This document shows, in pieces, positions 40,007 through 49,375 of a stretch of 64,000 bases of DNA (within the stretch, counting starts at the first letter, position 1; each line of letters opens with the position of its first letter). The notes beneath the pieces were generated by a model. The model was not told where the DNA came from and searched no databases. It saw only the letters and a list, made by a program, of their open reading frames with translations. Source of the DNA: Actinomadura barringtoniae. GTDB lineage: Bacteria > Actinomycetota > Actinomycetes > Streptosporangiales > Streptosporangiaceae. The position numbers and the translations under genes are program-made. Where the stretch lies: contig NZ_JAGEOJ010000016.1 of assembly GCF_017573505.1 (NCBI RefSeq), forward strand, positions 124,001-188,000, in the 5' to 3' direction.

Positions 40007-41428
40007 TCAGGAGCGTCGCAAAAGTGCCAGGAACATGGCGTCGGTGCCGTGCCGGTGCGGCCAGAACTGCGCGTACGGGCCGTCTCCGACGCCTTCGAGG
40101 CCGGGCGCGACGCCGGTCAGGACGGCGGGCGCGTCGAGCCGCTGCACGTCGTCGCGGCCGCGCAGGACGTCGTCGACCACGACCCGGGTCTCGGCCAGGT
40201 GCGGCGAGCAGGTCACGTACGCGACCACGCCGCCCGGCCGGACCGACTCCAGCGCCGCCCCGAGCAGCTCGCGCTGCAGCGGCCCGAGCTCGGCGACCGA
40301 TTCGGGGCCGCGCCGCCAGCGCGCCTCGGGCCTGCGCCGCAGCGCGCCGAGGCCGGTGCAGGGCACGTCGAGCAGGATCCGGTCGAACGAGCCTGGCTTC
40401 CACGCGGGCGCGGCGCCGTCGGCGACGATGACGCCGGCGCGTTCGTCGACGGCGCGGGCGACCAGCGCGGACCGGTGCGGCTGCAGGTCGGACGCGAGCA
40501 GCCGGGCGTCCCGCTGGGTCGCCAGCGCCGACAGCAGCCCGGCCTTGCCGCCGGGTCCGGCGCACAGGTCGGCCCAGAACGCGTCGCGCCCCTCGATCGG
40601 CGCACTGGCCAGGGCGAGCGCGACCAGCTGGCTGCCCTCGTCCTGAACGGCCGCGCGCCCCTCGCGTACGGCGGCGATCCCGGCCGGGTCGCCCTCGGTC
40701 AGCAGCGCGGCGTACGGCGAGTAGGGGGCGGCCTCGGCGCCCGCCTCCAGCAGTTCCTCGACCGTGGCGCGTCCGGGCCGGGCGACCAGCGTCACGCGGG
40801 GCCGGTCGTTGTCCGCGGCGAGCAGCGCGCCGATCTCGCCCCGGTCGGGGCCGAGGGCGTCGCGCATCGCCGACACGATCCAGCGCGGGTGGCTGTAGGC
40901 GATCGACAGCCGCTTGGCCTCGTCGCCCTGGCCCTCGGGCGCGACGATCTCCAGCCAGCCGTCCATGTCACGGGTCGCGACCTTGCGCAGCACCGCGTTG
41001 GCGAACTTGGCCTGCCCGGGACCCGAGACGCTGCGGGCCAGCTCGACGGCCGTGGCGACGGCGGCGTGCGGCGGGATGCGGGTGGCCAGCAGCTGGTGGG
41101 TGCCCAGGCGCAGCACGTCCAGCAGCGGCGCGTCGATGCGGCGCAGCTCGCGGTCGCTGCACAGCGCCAGCACCGCGTCGTAGGTGCCGCGGCCGCGCAG
41201 CGTGCCGTAGGTGAGCTCGGTCGCCAGCGCGGCGTCGCGGCCGGTGAGGCCGCGCTCGCGCAGCCGGGTCGGCAGCAGCAGGTTGGCGTAGGCGTCGCGC
41301 GTCTCGACCGCGCGGATCACGTCGAACGCGGTGCGCCGGACGAGATCCTCGGGGCGGCCGGTGTTGCGCGGCCCGCCCGGTCGGCGGTTGTGGTCGCGGT
41401 TCCCTCGCCTGCTTCGGGTGGGCGGCAT
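40007..41428 (-). CDS. rsmB: 16S rRNA (cytosine-967-C5) methyltransferase
   Basis: A 473-residue RsmB/Sun protein. The N-terminal NusB-like RNA-binding domain (about 30-165) is followed by a SAM-dependent methyltransferase domain with DLCAGPGGKAGLLSALA, LLDVPCTGLGALRRRPEARW (the PC motif) and VTCSPHLAET (the nucleophilic TC cysteine). It methylates cytosine 967 of 16S rRNA. The first 25 residues are Arg/Gly-rich. Its start overlaps the fmt stop by 1 bp, as in many bacterial fmt-rsmB pairs. Confidence 0.94.
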   Translation of the reverse strand: MPPTRSRRGNRDHNRRPGGPRNTGRPEDLVRRTAFDVIRAVETRDAYANLLLPTRLRERGLTGRDAALATELTYGTLRGRGTYDAVLALCSDRELRRIDAPLLDVLRLGTHQLLATRIPPHAAVATAVELARSVSGPGQAKFANAVLRKVATRDMDGWLEIVAPEGQGDEAKRLSIAYSHPRWIVSAMRDALGPDRGEIGALLAADNDRPRVTLVARPGRATVEELLEAGAEAAPYSPYAALLTEGDPAGIAAVREGRAAVQDEGSQLVALALASAPIEGRDAFWADLCAGPGGKAGLLSALATQRDARLLASDLQPHRSALVARAVDERAGVIVADGAAPAWKPGSFDRILLDVPCTGLGALRRRPEARWRRGPESVAELGPLQRELLGAALESVRPGGVVAYVTCSPHLAETRVVVDDVLRGRDDVQRLDAPAVLTGVAPGLEGVGDGPYAQFWPHRHGTDAMFLALLRRS

Positions 41429-42354
41429 CAGCTGAAGCGGTCCTCGTCGGTGAGCGGGTGGCCGCGGGTCCAGTCCACGGCGTTCATGCGGCGCTTGCCG
41501 GGGGGCTGGAGCTCGCCGAGCGCGACCGGGTGGCTCCCGGTGCCGACGAGCACCTCCTTCTTGCCGGCGCGCAGTTCGCCGGGCTCCAGGGCCTCGGCGT
41601 CGGGTGCGGGCCGTACGGGGCCGAGCTTCACGCGTTCGCCGTTCAGCGTCGTCCAGGCGCCGGGGGCGGGCGTGCAGGCGCGGATCTGCCGGTCGATGTG
41701 CATCGCGGGCTTGGCCCAGTCGACCTTGGCGTCCTCGGGCTTCAGCTTGGAGGCGATCGACACGCCCTCGTCGGGCTGCGGCCGTGCCTCGAGCACGCCC
41801 GCCTCGATCCCGTTCATCGTGTCGAGCAGGAGCCGCGCGCCCGCGATCGCCAGGCGCCCGAGCAGGTCGCCGGTCGTGTCAGTGGGCAGGATCGGCTCTG
41901 TCAGCACGCCGTAGACCGGGCCGGTGTCCAGGCCCTCCTCGATGAGGAACGTGGCGGCGCCGGTGACGTCGTCGCCGTGCAGGATCGCGTGCTGCACGGG
42001 CGCCGCGCCGCGCCAGGCGGGCAGCAGCGAGAAGTGCAGGTTGATCCAGCCGTGCCGCGGGATCTCCAGGGCGGCCGGGCGCAGCAGCGCGCCGTACGCC
42101 ACGACCGGGCACGCGTCGGGCGCGATCTCGCGCAGCCGGTCCAGGAACTCCGGGGCGCTGGCCTTGGCGGGCTTCAGCACCTCGACCCCGGCCTCCTCGG
42201 CGCGCTGCGCGACGGGGCTGGCGACGAGCTTGCGTCCCCGTCCCGACGGCGCGTCGGGACGGGTGACCACGGCGGCGACCTCGTGGTCGGAGCCGAGCAG
42301 CGCCTCCAGCGCGGGGACCGAGGTCTCCGGAGTTCCTGCGAAAACGAGCTTCAC
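41428..42354 (-). CDS. fmt: Methionyl-tRNA formyltransferase
   Basis: A 308-residue enzyme that formylates initiator Met-tRNA using 10-formyl-tetrahydrofolate. Conserved sequences are the N-terminal LVFAGTPETSVPALEALL, NLHFSLLPAWRGAAP (folate and catalytic site, preceded by the usual Asn and His) and GAATFLIEEGLDTGPVY. The C-terminal OB-like domain begins near residue 205. It starts 4 bp after the def stop. fmt, def and rsmB form the usual translation-initiation group. Confidence 0.96.
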   Translation of the reverse strand: MKLVFAGTPETSVPALEALLGSDHEVAAVVTRPDAPSGRGRKLVASPVAQRAEEAGVEVLKPAKASAPEFLDRLREIAPDACPVVAYGALLRPAALEIPRHGWINLHFSLLPAWRGAAPVQHAILHGDDVTGAATFLIEEGLDTGPVYGVLTEPILPTDTTGDLLGRLAIAGARLLLDTMNGIEAGVLEARPQPDEGVSIASKLKPEDAKVDWAKPAMHIDRQIRACTPAPGAWTTLNGERVKLGPVRPAPDAEALEPGELRAGKKEVLVGTGSHPVALGELQPPGKRRMNAVDWTRGHPLTDEDRFS

Positions 42355-42358
42355 GGGT

Positions 42359-42904
42359 TTACAGAGCCTTCCCGAAGGTGCGGTGCGGAGAGTCCTTGAC
42401 GACCGGCGCGGGGTCGCCGAACCACTCGGCCTCGCGGATGGCCTTCATCGCGGCCTTGCGCTGCTCGGGGTCCATCCGGTCGATGAAGATGATCCCGTCC
42501 AGGTGGTCGGTCTCGTGCTGGACGCAGCGGGCCAGCAGGTGCGTGCCCTCCAGCGTGATCGGCTCGCCGTGCTGGTTGAAGCCCTTGGCGACGACGCCGA
42601 CCGAGCGCGGCGTGGGGAACGCGAGGCCGGGCAGCGACAGGCAGCCCTCGTCGTCGGTCTCCTGCTCGTCGGTCAGGTCGAGGCTGGGGTTGATCAGGTG
42701 CCCCAGGCGGTCGTCCACGTAGTAGGTGAACACCCGCAGGCCCACGCCGAGCTGGGGGGCGGCCAGGCCCGCGCCGGGCGCGTCGACCATCGTGTCGGTG
42801 AGGTCCTTGACGAGCTGGCGCAGTTCCTTGTCGAAGTCCTTCACCGGCTCGGCCGGGGTGCGCAGCACGGGGTCGCCGAAGATGCGGATGGGCTTGACGG
42901 CCAA
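42359..42904 (-). CDS. def: Peptide deformylase
   Basis: A 181-residue iron-dependent hydrolase removing the formyl group from nascent proteins. All three motifs are present: GAGLAAPQLGV, EGCLSLPG (metal-binding cysteine) and QHETDHLDGIIF (two metal-binding histidines and the catalytic Glu). The length is standard. It leads the def-fmt-rsmB group. Upstream, 132 bp separate it from the conserved unknown gene; part of that gap is a degenerate copy of the end of that gene. Confidence 0.96.
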   Translation of the reverse strand: MAVKPIRIFGDPVLRTPAEPVKDFDKELRQLVKDLTDTMVDAPGAGLAAPQLGVGLRVFTYYVDDRLGHLINPSLDLTDEQETDDEGCLSLPGLAFPTPRSVGVVAKGFNQHGEPITLEGTHLLARCVQHETDHLDGIIFIDRMDPEQRKAAMKAIREAEWFGDPAPVVKDSPHRTFGKAL

Positions 42905-42975
42905 CGGGGACTCCGATCGAGCAGTGGTTCATTCACTGGGTGTCAATCCCCAGTCTACGGAGATCTCAGCCGCGC

Positions 42976-43072
42976 TTACGCGCCCTGCGTGACGGAGCGG
43001 GCCGGGGAGGCCAACACAGCGGCGGCCCGGCCGCCCCTACGCGCCTTGCGTGACGGAACGGGCTTTGTAGGC
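42976..43072. repeat. Near-duplicate of the 3' end of the 602-residue gene
   Basis: The segment around 42976-43012 repeats 43036-43072 with a few changes: TACGCGCCCTGCGTGACGGA versus TACGCGCCTTGCGTGACGGA. The 60-bp offset places the extra copy just beyond the stop codon. Confidence 0.75.
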
Positions 43073-44845
43073 CGCCTTGCGGGCGGCCTTGGCGACGTCC
43101 TTGTCGGGCAGGTGGTCGCCGATCGCCTCCAGGACCTCGGCCGTGGACGGGTGCTCGCAGCGCCACATCTCGTCGATCATGCCGCCGAGCTCGACCTCCT
43201 CGGGCGCGCCCGCCACGGCCGCCGCGACGGCCTCGGCCGGGGCGGCGGTCTCCAGCATGCCCGCGACGGTGTCGACGAACATCCAGATGAACGCGCGGCG
43301 GTCCAGGTCGATGGGCTCGCCGGCCTTCTGGTTCAGCCAGAGCGCGGCGTACGGGCGGACCAGCGGGTGGTCCTGGGCGCCGCGCACGACCGGGGCGATC
43401 TCCTCGCCCATCCGCTGCAGCACGGCGGCGGCGAGGTTGCGGGCGCCGGGGCCGCCGGCCCGCATGACGTCGAGCAGCTCGGCCGCGGCGGCCTCCGGCT
43501 CGCGGTCCTCCAGCCACAGCGCGATCTCCTCGTCGGCGGTGTCCTGGCGGTGCCAGACCAGCCCGGCCACCAGGTCCTCGGCGGAGGAGTCGGCCAGGTC
43601 GCCCACCACCGGGGCCATGAAGCCGTCGGCGAGCAGCAGCTCGCGCACGCCCCAGACGCCCAGCGGGGTCAGCTCGTAGGTGCCGCCCGCCCGGCGCGCG
43701 ACGCCCCAGCGGACCAGGTCGTCCAGCTCCAGCGCGAGGGCCTCGCGGGCGCCGTCGGCGACCGCGCGCCGGTCGGTCACCTCGTACGCCTCGGCGATGT
43801 GGTCGATGAGGGCCGACGACAGGACCTCGGCGGAGGTCGGCGCCTCCTGCTCGTACAGGTGGATCAGGACGCCGGTGAGCTCGTTCTGGACCAGCTCGAC
43901 CGGGTCCAGGCCGTCCTCGGTCTCGTGCTCGGGCACGGCGGCGGCGTCGAAGACCTTCAGCCACGCCGCGAGGGCCTTCTCGTCGTCGGCGCCGGTCAGC
44001 TCGGCCAGCGTGGGCCCGGGCCGGACCGTGCCATTGGCGGTCCGCATGACCTCGGCCTCGATCGCGGCCCACCACAGGCGGTCCAGCTCAGGCAGGTCGG
44101 ACTGGTCCTCGACCGGCGCGTCCTCGGCGCGGCGCGGCGTCGCCAGGCCGAGCGCCTCGGTGGCGGCGACCGCGTCGGCGGCGTGCAGGTCGCCGAACTC
44201 GGTGACGGGCCGTTCCCCGGTCCACTCGGTGAACGCGCGGACGTCGGCGGTCAGCGCGGAGGCGCGCGCCGCGGCGGCCAGGTCGGCGTCGCTCGCGAGC
44301 CGTACGGGCGGGACGACCAGCTCCTCGGCCTGGCGCAGGTACTCCTCGGTGCGGGCGTAGCGCTCGTCCTCGGGCAGCGCCTCGAACGCCGCGACCCAGC
44401 GGGCGACGGCCTCCTCGTCGTTCATGGCGACGCCGTCGGCCTGCATCATCCCCGACAGCACCTCGGCGGCGGCCTGCCGCTCGGTGGTGTCCATCTCCTC
44501 GACGACGGAGGTGAACTCGGGGGTGATCCGGTCCAGCTCGGCCTGCAACTCGGCGGCGCGGCCCCCGGGGACGGCGCCGGTGTCACCGAGGAAGTCCATC
44601 AGCGCGTGCGCGGTCTCCAGGATCGCGGGGACCTCGTCGGCCCCGGCGACCACCGCGTCCGGGAAGACCTTCAGCAGCAGGTCGCTCAGGCGCTCGGCGG
44701 TGAGCTCGGCGGGGTCGGCGAGCCCCATCTCCTCGCGCGCGAGATCGAGGAGCAGCAGGGCGCCCTGCGCGTCGAAGTCCGCGTCCCGCCGGTCGGCCCA
44801 TCGCTGCAGGTCATCGGCGAGGTTCTCCACCCAGTTGTCGGCCAC
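43037..44845 (-). CDS. Conserved acidic helical protein of unknown function
   Basis: A 602-residue soluble protein that I cannot assign. It has no signal peptide, membrane segment or nuclease/ATPase motif. It is strongly acidic and Ala/Glu/Leu-rich, with predicted helices throughout; only the last ~25 residues are basic (KAARKAAYKARSVTQGA). A segment near residues 370-400 (LELDDLVRWGVARRAGGTYELTPLGVWGVRELL) looks like a winged helix. It sits between def and priA on the same strand, 16 bp after priA, so it may be cotranscribed with replication-restart and translation genes. Start ATG 44845. Confidence 0.75.
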   Translation of the reverse strand: MADNWVENLADDLQRWADRRDADFDAQGALLLLDLAREEMGLADPAELTAERLSDLLLKVFPDAVVAGADEVPAILETAHALMDFLGDTGAVPGGRAAELQAELDRITPEFTSVVEEMDTTERQAAAEVLSGMMQADGVAMNDEEAVARWVAAFEALPEDERYARTEEYLRQAEELVVPPVRLASDADLAAAARASALTADVRAFTEWTGERPVTEFGDLHAADAVAATEALGLATPRRAEDAPVEDQSDLPELDRLWWAAIEAEVMRTANGTVRPGPTLAELTGADDEKALAAWLKVFDAAAVPEHETEDGLDPVELVQNELTGVLIHLYEQEAPTSAEVLSSALIDHIAEAYEVTDRRAVADGAREALALELDDLVRWGVARRAGGTYELTPLGVWGVRELLLADGFMAPVVGDLADSSAEDLVAGLVWHRQDTADEEIALWLEDREPEAAAAELLDVMRAGGPGARNLAAAVLQRMGEEIAPVVRGAQDHPLVRPYAALWLNQKAGEPIDLDRRAFIWMFVDTVAGMLETAAPAEAVAAAVAGAPEEVELGGMIDEMWRCEHPSTAEVLEAIGDHLPDKDVAKAARKAAYKARSVTQGA

Positions 44846-44861
44846 GCGGAAACCCTAGTGC

Positions 44862-47015
44862 TCAGAGCAGCTCCAGGGGGTCGATCTGAACTCGTACGTA
44901 CTCTTCGACCTTGCGGGCGCTTCGTACCCCTTGTGCCTCCTTCAGCGCCCGCGCGAGCTCGGCGGCGCCGGAACGCGGCACCCGGACCAGCGCCCGCTCC
45001 TTCGGCCTGTTGCCCGAGGAGGGACGACCCCCCGCGCCCCCCGAGCCGACTTCGCCGGATGCGGAGTCGTCGGCGGCCTGCGCGTTCCAGGGCGTGGACA
45101 CCGGGACGGGGCCGAGGACCTCGGCGCCCTCGGGCAGGCGCGCGTCGGCCAGCAGCTCGCGGATGGCCGCCGGGGTGGCGGTCAGGGAGGCCATGCGGAA
45201 CGCGGGCGGGAAGCCGACCTCGCGGCGTTCGTCCAGCTCCCGTTCGGCGAACGTGACCGGGTCCCAGCGGATCAGCGCCTGGACCGGGGCGAGCGCGCCG
45301 TCGGCCGAGACGATCACGGGCCCGGCGGGGCGGACGAGGGCGGCGGCGTTCATCCAGCGGCGCAGCGCCTCCTCCCCCGCGCGCAGGTCGGCGCGGCCGA
45401 GCAGGGCCCAGCCGTCCAGGAGCAGGGCGGCGGCGTAGCCCTCCTCGGCCACCGGCTCGGCCCCGGGCGTGGCGACCACCAGGGCGCGCCCGGGCCCGAT
45501 CCGGTCGAGGATCGCGTCCCGCCCGGAGGTCTTGACCGGCACGCCGGGGAAGGCGCGGCCGAGCTCCTCGGCGGTGCGCTTGGCGCCGACGACCACCGCG
45601 CGGATGTGGATGTGGCCGCACTCGGCGCAGCGCCAGTCCCCGGCGATGCGCCCGCACCAGCGGCAGTACGGCGTGGCGTGGCCCGAGGACAGGGCCAGCG
45701 GACCCTGGCAGGCACCGCAGTGGGCTCGTTCGCGACAGTTGCCGCAGGCCAGCGCGGGCAGGTAACCGCGCCGGGGCACCTGGACCAGGACCGGGCCGTC
45801 CTCCAGCGCCGTTCTGGCGGCCTGGAACGACACGTTCGGCAGGCGGGCGCTGCGGGCGGCGCCGTCGCGCGCCAGCTGGGCGTCGTCGCCGATGGGGGTG
45901 ATCCGCGGCATGGCCTTGCGGATCGTGTCCCGGTCGGCGGCCAGCGCGTGCGCCCAGCCCGACCCCACCAGCTGGGTGGCGTCGGTCGTACGGGTGAGCC
46001 CGCCGATCAGCGCCCCCGCGCCGGAACGATGCGCCCGCAGCGCCAGGACCTCGCGCGGATGCGGGTAGGGCGCGTGCGGGTCGGGGTGAACGTCGTCACC
46101 GTCGTCCCACAGCGCGACGAAGCCCAGATCGGCGACCGGGGCGAACATCGCGGCCCGGGTGCCGACCACCGCGCGGGCCGAGCCGCGCAGGATCGCCAGC
46201 CAGCGCCGGTAGCGCTCGGACGGCTTGACGTCGGCGGTCAGCGCGACGTGCCGCCCCTCCCCCAGCTCCTCCGTCAGCGCCTCGTCGACGCGGGCGACGT
46301 CGCGGCGGTCCGCCACGACGATCAAGGCCCCGCGGCCGGCGGCGAGCGTGACGGCGGCGGCGCGGGCGAGCGCGGCGGGCCAGGACGGCCCCGGCAGCGC
46401 CGTCCAGACCGCCCGTGGCGCCCGTTCCTCCGCCAGCGCGCCCAGGAACGAGGGACCCGCCGGGTAGTCGGCCCACGGGCCGGGCCCCTCAGGCGCCGGA
46501 GGATCGTCCAGGCGTTCGGCGGGCGCCTCGGCCTCCACCCGGGCGTGCCGGGGCGGCAGGGCCAGCCTCAGCACGTCGTAGAGCGAACCCGCGTAGCGGT
46601 CGGCGACCTCGCGGGCCAGCGCCGCGACCTCCGGCGTCAGCACCGGCTCGGCCGACACGACACGATCGAGGAAGAGCAGCGTGCCCTCATGATCGCTTTC
46701 CTCGGCCCGCTCCAGCAGAATGCCGTCCACGAGCTGACCTGCGAACCTCACCCGCACCCGGCAGCCAGGGACCGCCGTCTCGGCCAGCTCGGTCTGTACC
46801 TGATAATCGAAGGGGCGGTCCAGATGTGGGAGAGAGACATCCACGGCGACGCGCGCAATGGGAAGCTTGTCCGCAGGCTTGCGGGCGCCTTTCTTGGGGG
46901 CCTTCTTGCCCGCCTTGTCCGGCTTCCGGCCCGGTTTGGCGGCCGCCTCGGGGGTGACCCGGGGTATGTCGCCGAGCCCCGGAATCAGGTCCGATCCCCC
47001 ACCGTCGTTCGTCAC
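44862..47015 (-). CDS. priA: PriA-like primosomal protein N', helicase-degenerate
   Basis: A 717-residue PriA homologue. The N-terminal DNA-binding domain begins at PIARVAVDVSLPHLDRPFDYQV. The zinc region is complete, with CGNC, CGAC, CRWC and CAEC pairs. However, the Walker A position reads ALPGPSWPAALARA in place of GxTGSGKT, and the DEEH box is WDDGDD, so ATP hydrolysis and unwinding are unlikely. This state is known for actinobacterial PriA. The protein presumably helps reload the replication machinery at stalled forks through protein contacts. The first ~50 residues are a Lys/Gly/Pro-rich leader. Confidence 0.9.
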   Translation of the reverse strand: MTNDGGGSDLIPGLGDIPRVTPEAAAKPGRKPDKAGKKAPKKGARKPADKLPIARVAVDVSLPHLDRPFDYQVQTELAETAVPGCRVRVRFAGQLVDGILLERAEESDHEGTLLFLDRVVSAEPVLTPEVAALAREVADRYAGSLYDVLRLALPPRHARVEAEAPAERLDDPPAPEGPGPWADYPAGPSFLGALAEERAPRAVWTALPGPSWPAALARAAAVTLAAGRGALIVVADRRDVARVDEALTEELGEGRHVALTADVKPSERYRRWLAILRGSARAVVGTRAAMFAPVADLGFVALWDDGDDVHPDPHAPYPHPREVLALRAHRSGAGALIGGLTRTTDATQLVGSGWAHALAADRDTIRKAMPRITPIGDDAQLARDGAARSARLPNVSFQAARTALEDGPVLVQVPRRGYLPALACGNCRERAHCGACQGPLALSSGHATPYCRWCGRIAGDWRCAECGHIHIRAVVVGAKRTAEELGRAFPGVPVKTSGRDAILDRIGPGRALVVATPGAEPVAEEGYAAALLLDGWALLGRADLRAGEEALRRWMNAAALVRPAGPVIVSADGALAPVQALIRWDPVTFAERELDERREVGFPPAFRMASLTATPAAIRELLADARLPEGAEVLGPVPVSTPWNAQAADDSASGEVGSGGAGGRPSSGNRPKERALVRVPRSGAAELARALKEAQGVRSARKVEEYVRVQIDPLELL

Positions 47016-47091
47016 TCCACCGTCCTACCAGATCAGCCCGACGCTCTAACCGACCGCGACATATGGCCACGCCATGTGACACGCTCGGTTT

Positions 47092-47101
47092 GAGTTAACT
47101 C
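47092..47101. promoter_or_regulatory. GAGTTAACTC palindrome between divergent genes
   Basis: A perfect 10-bp palindrome lies between the divergent priA and membrane-protein genes, with TTGACG immediately after it. It may be an operator or chance. Confidence 0.3.
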
Positions 47102-47168
47102 CCAGTTGACGGGATCATTGCCCGATGCCCTCGGCTCCCCGAATGTCCGCGCGACCCGTGCAGGCGCC

Positions 47169-48866
47169 GTGACCACCGCAGAGACCCCACAGCGGGCCGG
47201 CGGGCGGATCCGCTACGCCTCGACGCGGCGCTTCGGCCTGCCTGTGGCGCCCCCCGAGGGGTCGCGATGGCGGGAGTGGCTCGACCCGCGCAAGCCGGTG
47301 ATGGCGGCCACACTGACGGCCGCGATCCTGCACATCGTGTGGGCGGTCTTCCTGGCGACCGACGGCGGCGACATCGCCGCCCAGGCCGCCTGGACGGGAT
47401 GGGCGCGCAAGTTCCCCGACACGGCGTTCAACCTGGCCTGGTACGGCGGGATGCACCCGGCCAACTACAGCGTGCTGTCGCCCTACCTGATGGGCTGGGC
47501 GGGGATCCGTACGGTCGCCACGGTCACCGGGACCCTGTCGGCGACGCTCACCGCGCTGCTGCTGGTCCGTTTCAAGGCCCCGATGGCCCTGCCCGCCGCG
47601 ATCTGGGCGGCGTTCGCGCTGTCGTGCAACTCCGCGTCCGGGCGGGTCACGTTCGGGCTCGGCCTGCTGTTCGCGCTGGCGGCGGTGTTCCCCGCGTACG
47701 CGGGCGGGCGCGGCACGCCGATGCTGCGCGCGGTCGGGATGTTCGCGCTCGGGGTGCTGGCCACCCTGGCGAGCCCCGTCGCGGGCTTGTTCGTCATGGT
47801 GCTGGCCGCCGCGCTGATCCTGACGGGACGGCGCCGCGCCGGGATCGCGCTGGCGCTCGGGCCGCCCCTGGTCGTGGCGACGACGTCGCTGCTGTTCCCC
47901 TTCTACGGCAACCAGCCGATCTCCACCACCGCGATCGTGCTGCCCACGCTGGCCAGCGTCGTCGCGATCCTCATCTGCGCGCCGCGGTCCTGGAAGGTCG
48001 TCCGGGTCGGCGCCGGCGTCTACCTCCTCGGCATCCTGCTGACCTGGGTGATCCCGTCCCCGATCGGCTCCAACGTGGAACGCCTCGCGCTGATCTTCGG
48101 CGCCATGTTCCTGATCGCGGCGATGGTCGCGACCCCCCTGAGCGACAAGCGCCGCCTGGTCGTCCTGGGCCTGGCCCTTGCGGTCACCGCCGTCTGGCAG
48201 GTGGTGAAGCCGGTCGACGACCTGATCCACACCCGTCCCGCCGCCGCCACCGCGAGCCACTCCAAGGGCCTGATCGACGAGCTGGAGCGCCTTGGCGCCG
48301 CCAACGGCCGGGTCGAGGTCGTCCCGCTGCGCTCGCACTGGGAGGCGTTCGGCCTCAGCCGCAAGTTCGTCCTGGCCCGCGGCTGGAACCGCCAGGTCGA
48401 CGCCGAGCGCAACGCCCTGTTCTACGAGGACAAGGAGTCGCTGGACCCCGTCGCCTACCGCGACTGGCTCCACAAGTGGGCCGTCCAGTACGTGGTCCTG
48501 CCCGAGCGCGAGGTCGACTGGGCCGCCCGCCACGAGGCCGCCGTCGTGCGCAGCCCGCAGCCCTACCTGAGCGAGGTCTGGCGCGACCCGCACTGGCGCC
48601 TCTACAAGGTCGCCTCCCCCACCGCCCTGGTCGACGCGCCCGCCACCGTGGACAAGATCCGCGCCGACAAGGTCGTCGTCGACGCCCCCAACCCCGGCTC
48701 GGTGCTCCTGCGGATCTCCTGGTCCCCCTGGCTCAGCGTGCACGGCCCGGGCTCGGGCTGCGTGGCCCCCGCGGGCGACTTCGTCCGCCTCCACCTCTCC
48801 AAGCCCGGCCACTACACGGTCGGCGCCACCTACAAGATCCCGCGCGGCACCCCCTGCAAGGACTGA
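47169..48866 (+). CDS. Large polytopic membrane protein, possibly GT-C type
   Basis: A 565-residue protein (from GTG 47169; an in-frame TTG at 47106 would add 21 residues). About ten membrane segments occupy residues 30-345, followed by an outer C-terminal domain of about 200 residues. The first outer loop has FLATDGGDIAAQAAW and then YGGMHPANYSVLSPY, a layout reminiscent of GT-C glycosyltransferases, which carry acidic residues in that loop and use lipid-linked sugars. I see no specific family signature, and transporter labels are not supported. It opens an accessory block between priA and metK. Confidence 0.65.
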   Translation: MTTAETPQRAGGRIRYASTRRFGLPVAPPEGSRWREWLDPRKPVMAATLTAAILHIVWAVFLATDGGDIAAQAAWTGWARKFPDTAFNLAWYGGMHPANYSVLSPYLMGWAGIRTVATVTGTLSATLTALLLVRFKAPMALPAAIWAAFALSCNSASGRVTFGLGLLFALAAVFPAYAGGRGTPMLRAVGMFALGVLATLASPVAGLFVMVLAAALILTGRRRAGIALALGPPLVVATTSLLFPFYGNQPISTTAIVLPTLASVVAILICAPRSWKVVRVGAGVYLLGILLTWVIPSPIGSNVERLALIFGAMFLIAAMVATPLSDKRRLVVLGLALAVTAVWQVVKPVDDLIHTRPAAATASHSKGLIDELERLGAANGRVEVVPLRSHWEAFGLSRKFVLARGWNRQVDAERNALFYEDKESLDPVAYRDWLHKWAVQYVVLPEREVDWAARHEAAVVRSPQPYLSEVWRDPHWRLYKVASPTALVDAPATVDKIRADKVVVDAPNPGSVLLRISWSPWLSVHGPGSGCVAPAGDFVRLHLSKPGHYTVGATYKIPRGTPCKD

Positions 48867-48873
48867 CGCTCCC

Positions 48874-49329
48874 CTAAGAGGGGCGCGCCCGGCGCTCGCG
48901 GCGTTCGAGCACCGCCAGCAGGGCGGCCAGGAAGACGGCCACGACGGTCACACCGAAGGCCCAGACGAAGGCCCAGACGAAGGCGTCCGCCTGGCCCGCC
49001 GGGGACACGCCCGCGTCGTCCAGGCCCTGCTGCAGCACGACCGCGAAGATCGCCGTGCCCATGGAGGCGCCGATCCGCTGCACGATGTTGAGCTGCGGGG
49101 TCGCGTCGGCGACCTTGGCGGGTTCGAGGGCCCGGAAGGCGTCCGTCATCGCGGGCATCGCCGACAGCCCGATGCCCCAGCCGCGCGCGAACAGGCCCGC
49201 GTCCAGCAGCCGGTACGGGACGCCCGCGGTGATGAAGACGGACGGCAGCGTGGTCACCACGGCGATCACGCCGCCGACCAGTGAGGTCGCGCCCGCGGCA
49301 CGCCGCCCGTGGAGGACGCGCCGCCGGAG
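48874..49329 (-). pseudogene. C-terminal fragment of a DHA2-type MFS exporter
   Basis: About 150 codons on the minus strand match the last four membrane segments of 14-span drug exporters: GVPYRLLDAGLFARGWGIGL, PAKVADATPQLNIVQRIG and SMGTAIFAVVLQQ are typical. The first ten segments are absent; instead the frame runs back into an Arg-rich stretch and then the SigJ gene. I see no start codon with a ribosome site at the break. It also has a 12-bp in-frame duplication (48955-48984, FVWA repeat). It is best read as a truncated remnant. Confidence 0.75.
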
Positions 49330-49348
49330 GAGCGCTAGCCCGCGCAGC

Positions 49349-49375
49349 GGGTCTGCGGCGGGTCTGCGGCGGGTC
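49349..49375. repeat. 11-bp tandem repeat next to the SigJ stop
   Basis: GGGTCTGCGGC occurs at 49349-49359 and 49360-49370, followed by GGGTC. It lies at the junction of the exporter remnant and the sigma gene. Confidence 0.9.

Noticed and set aside
41924..45256. Open frame of about 1100 codons opposite fmt, def and the 602-residue gene
   Set aside because: Mirror frame rich in Arg, Gly and Val with no motifs.
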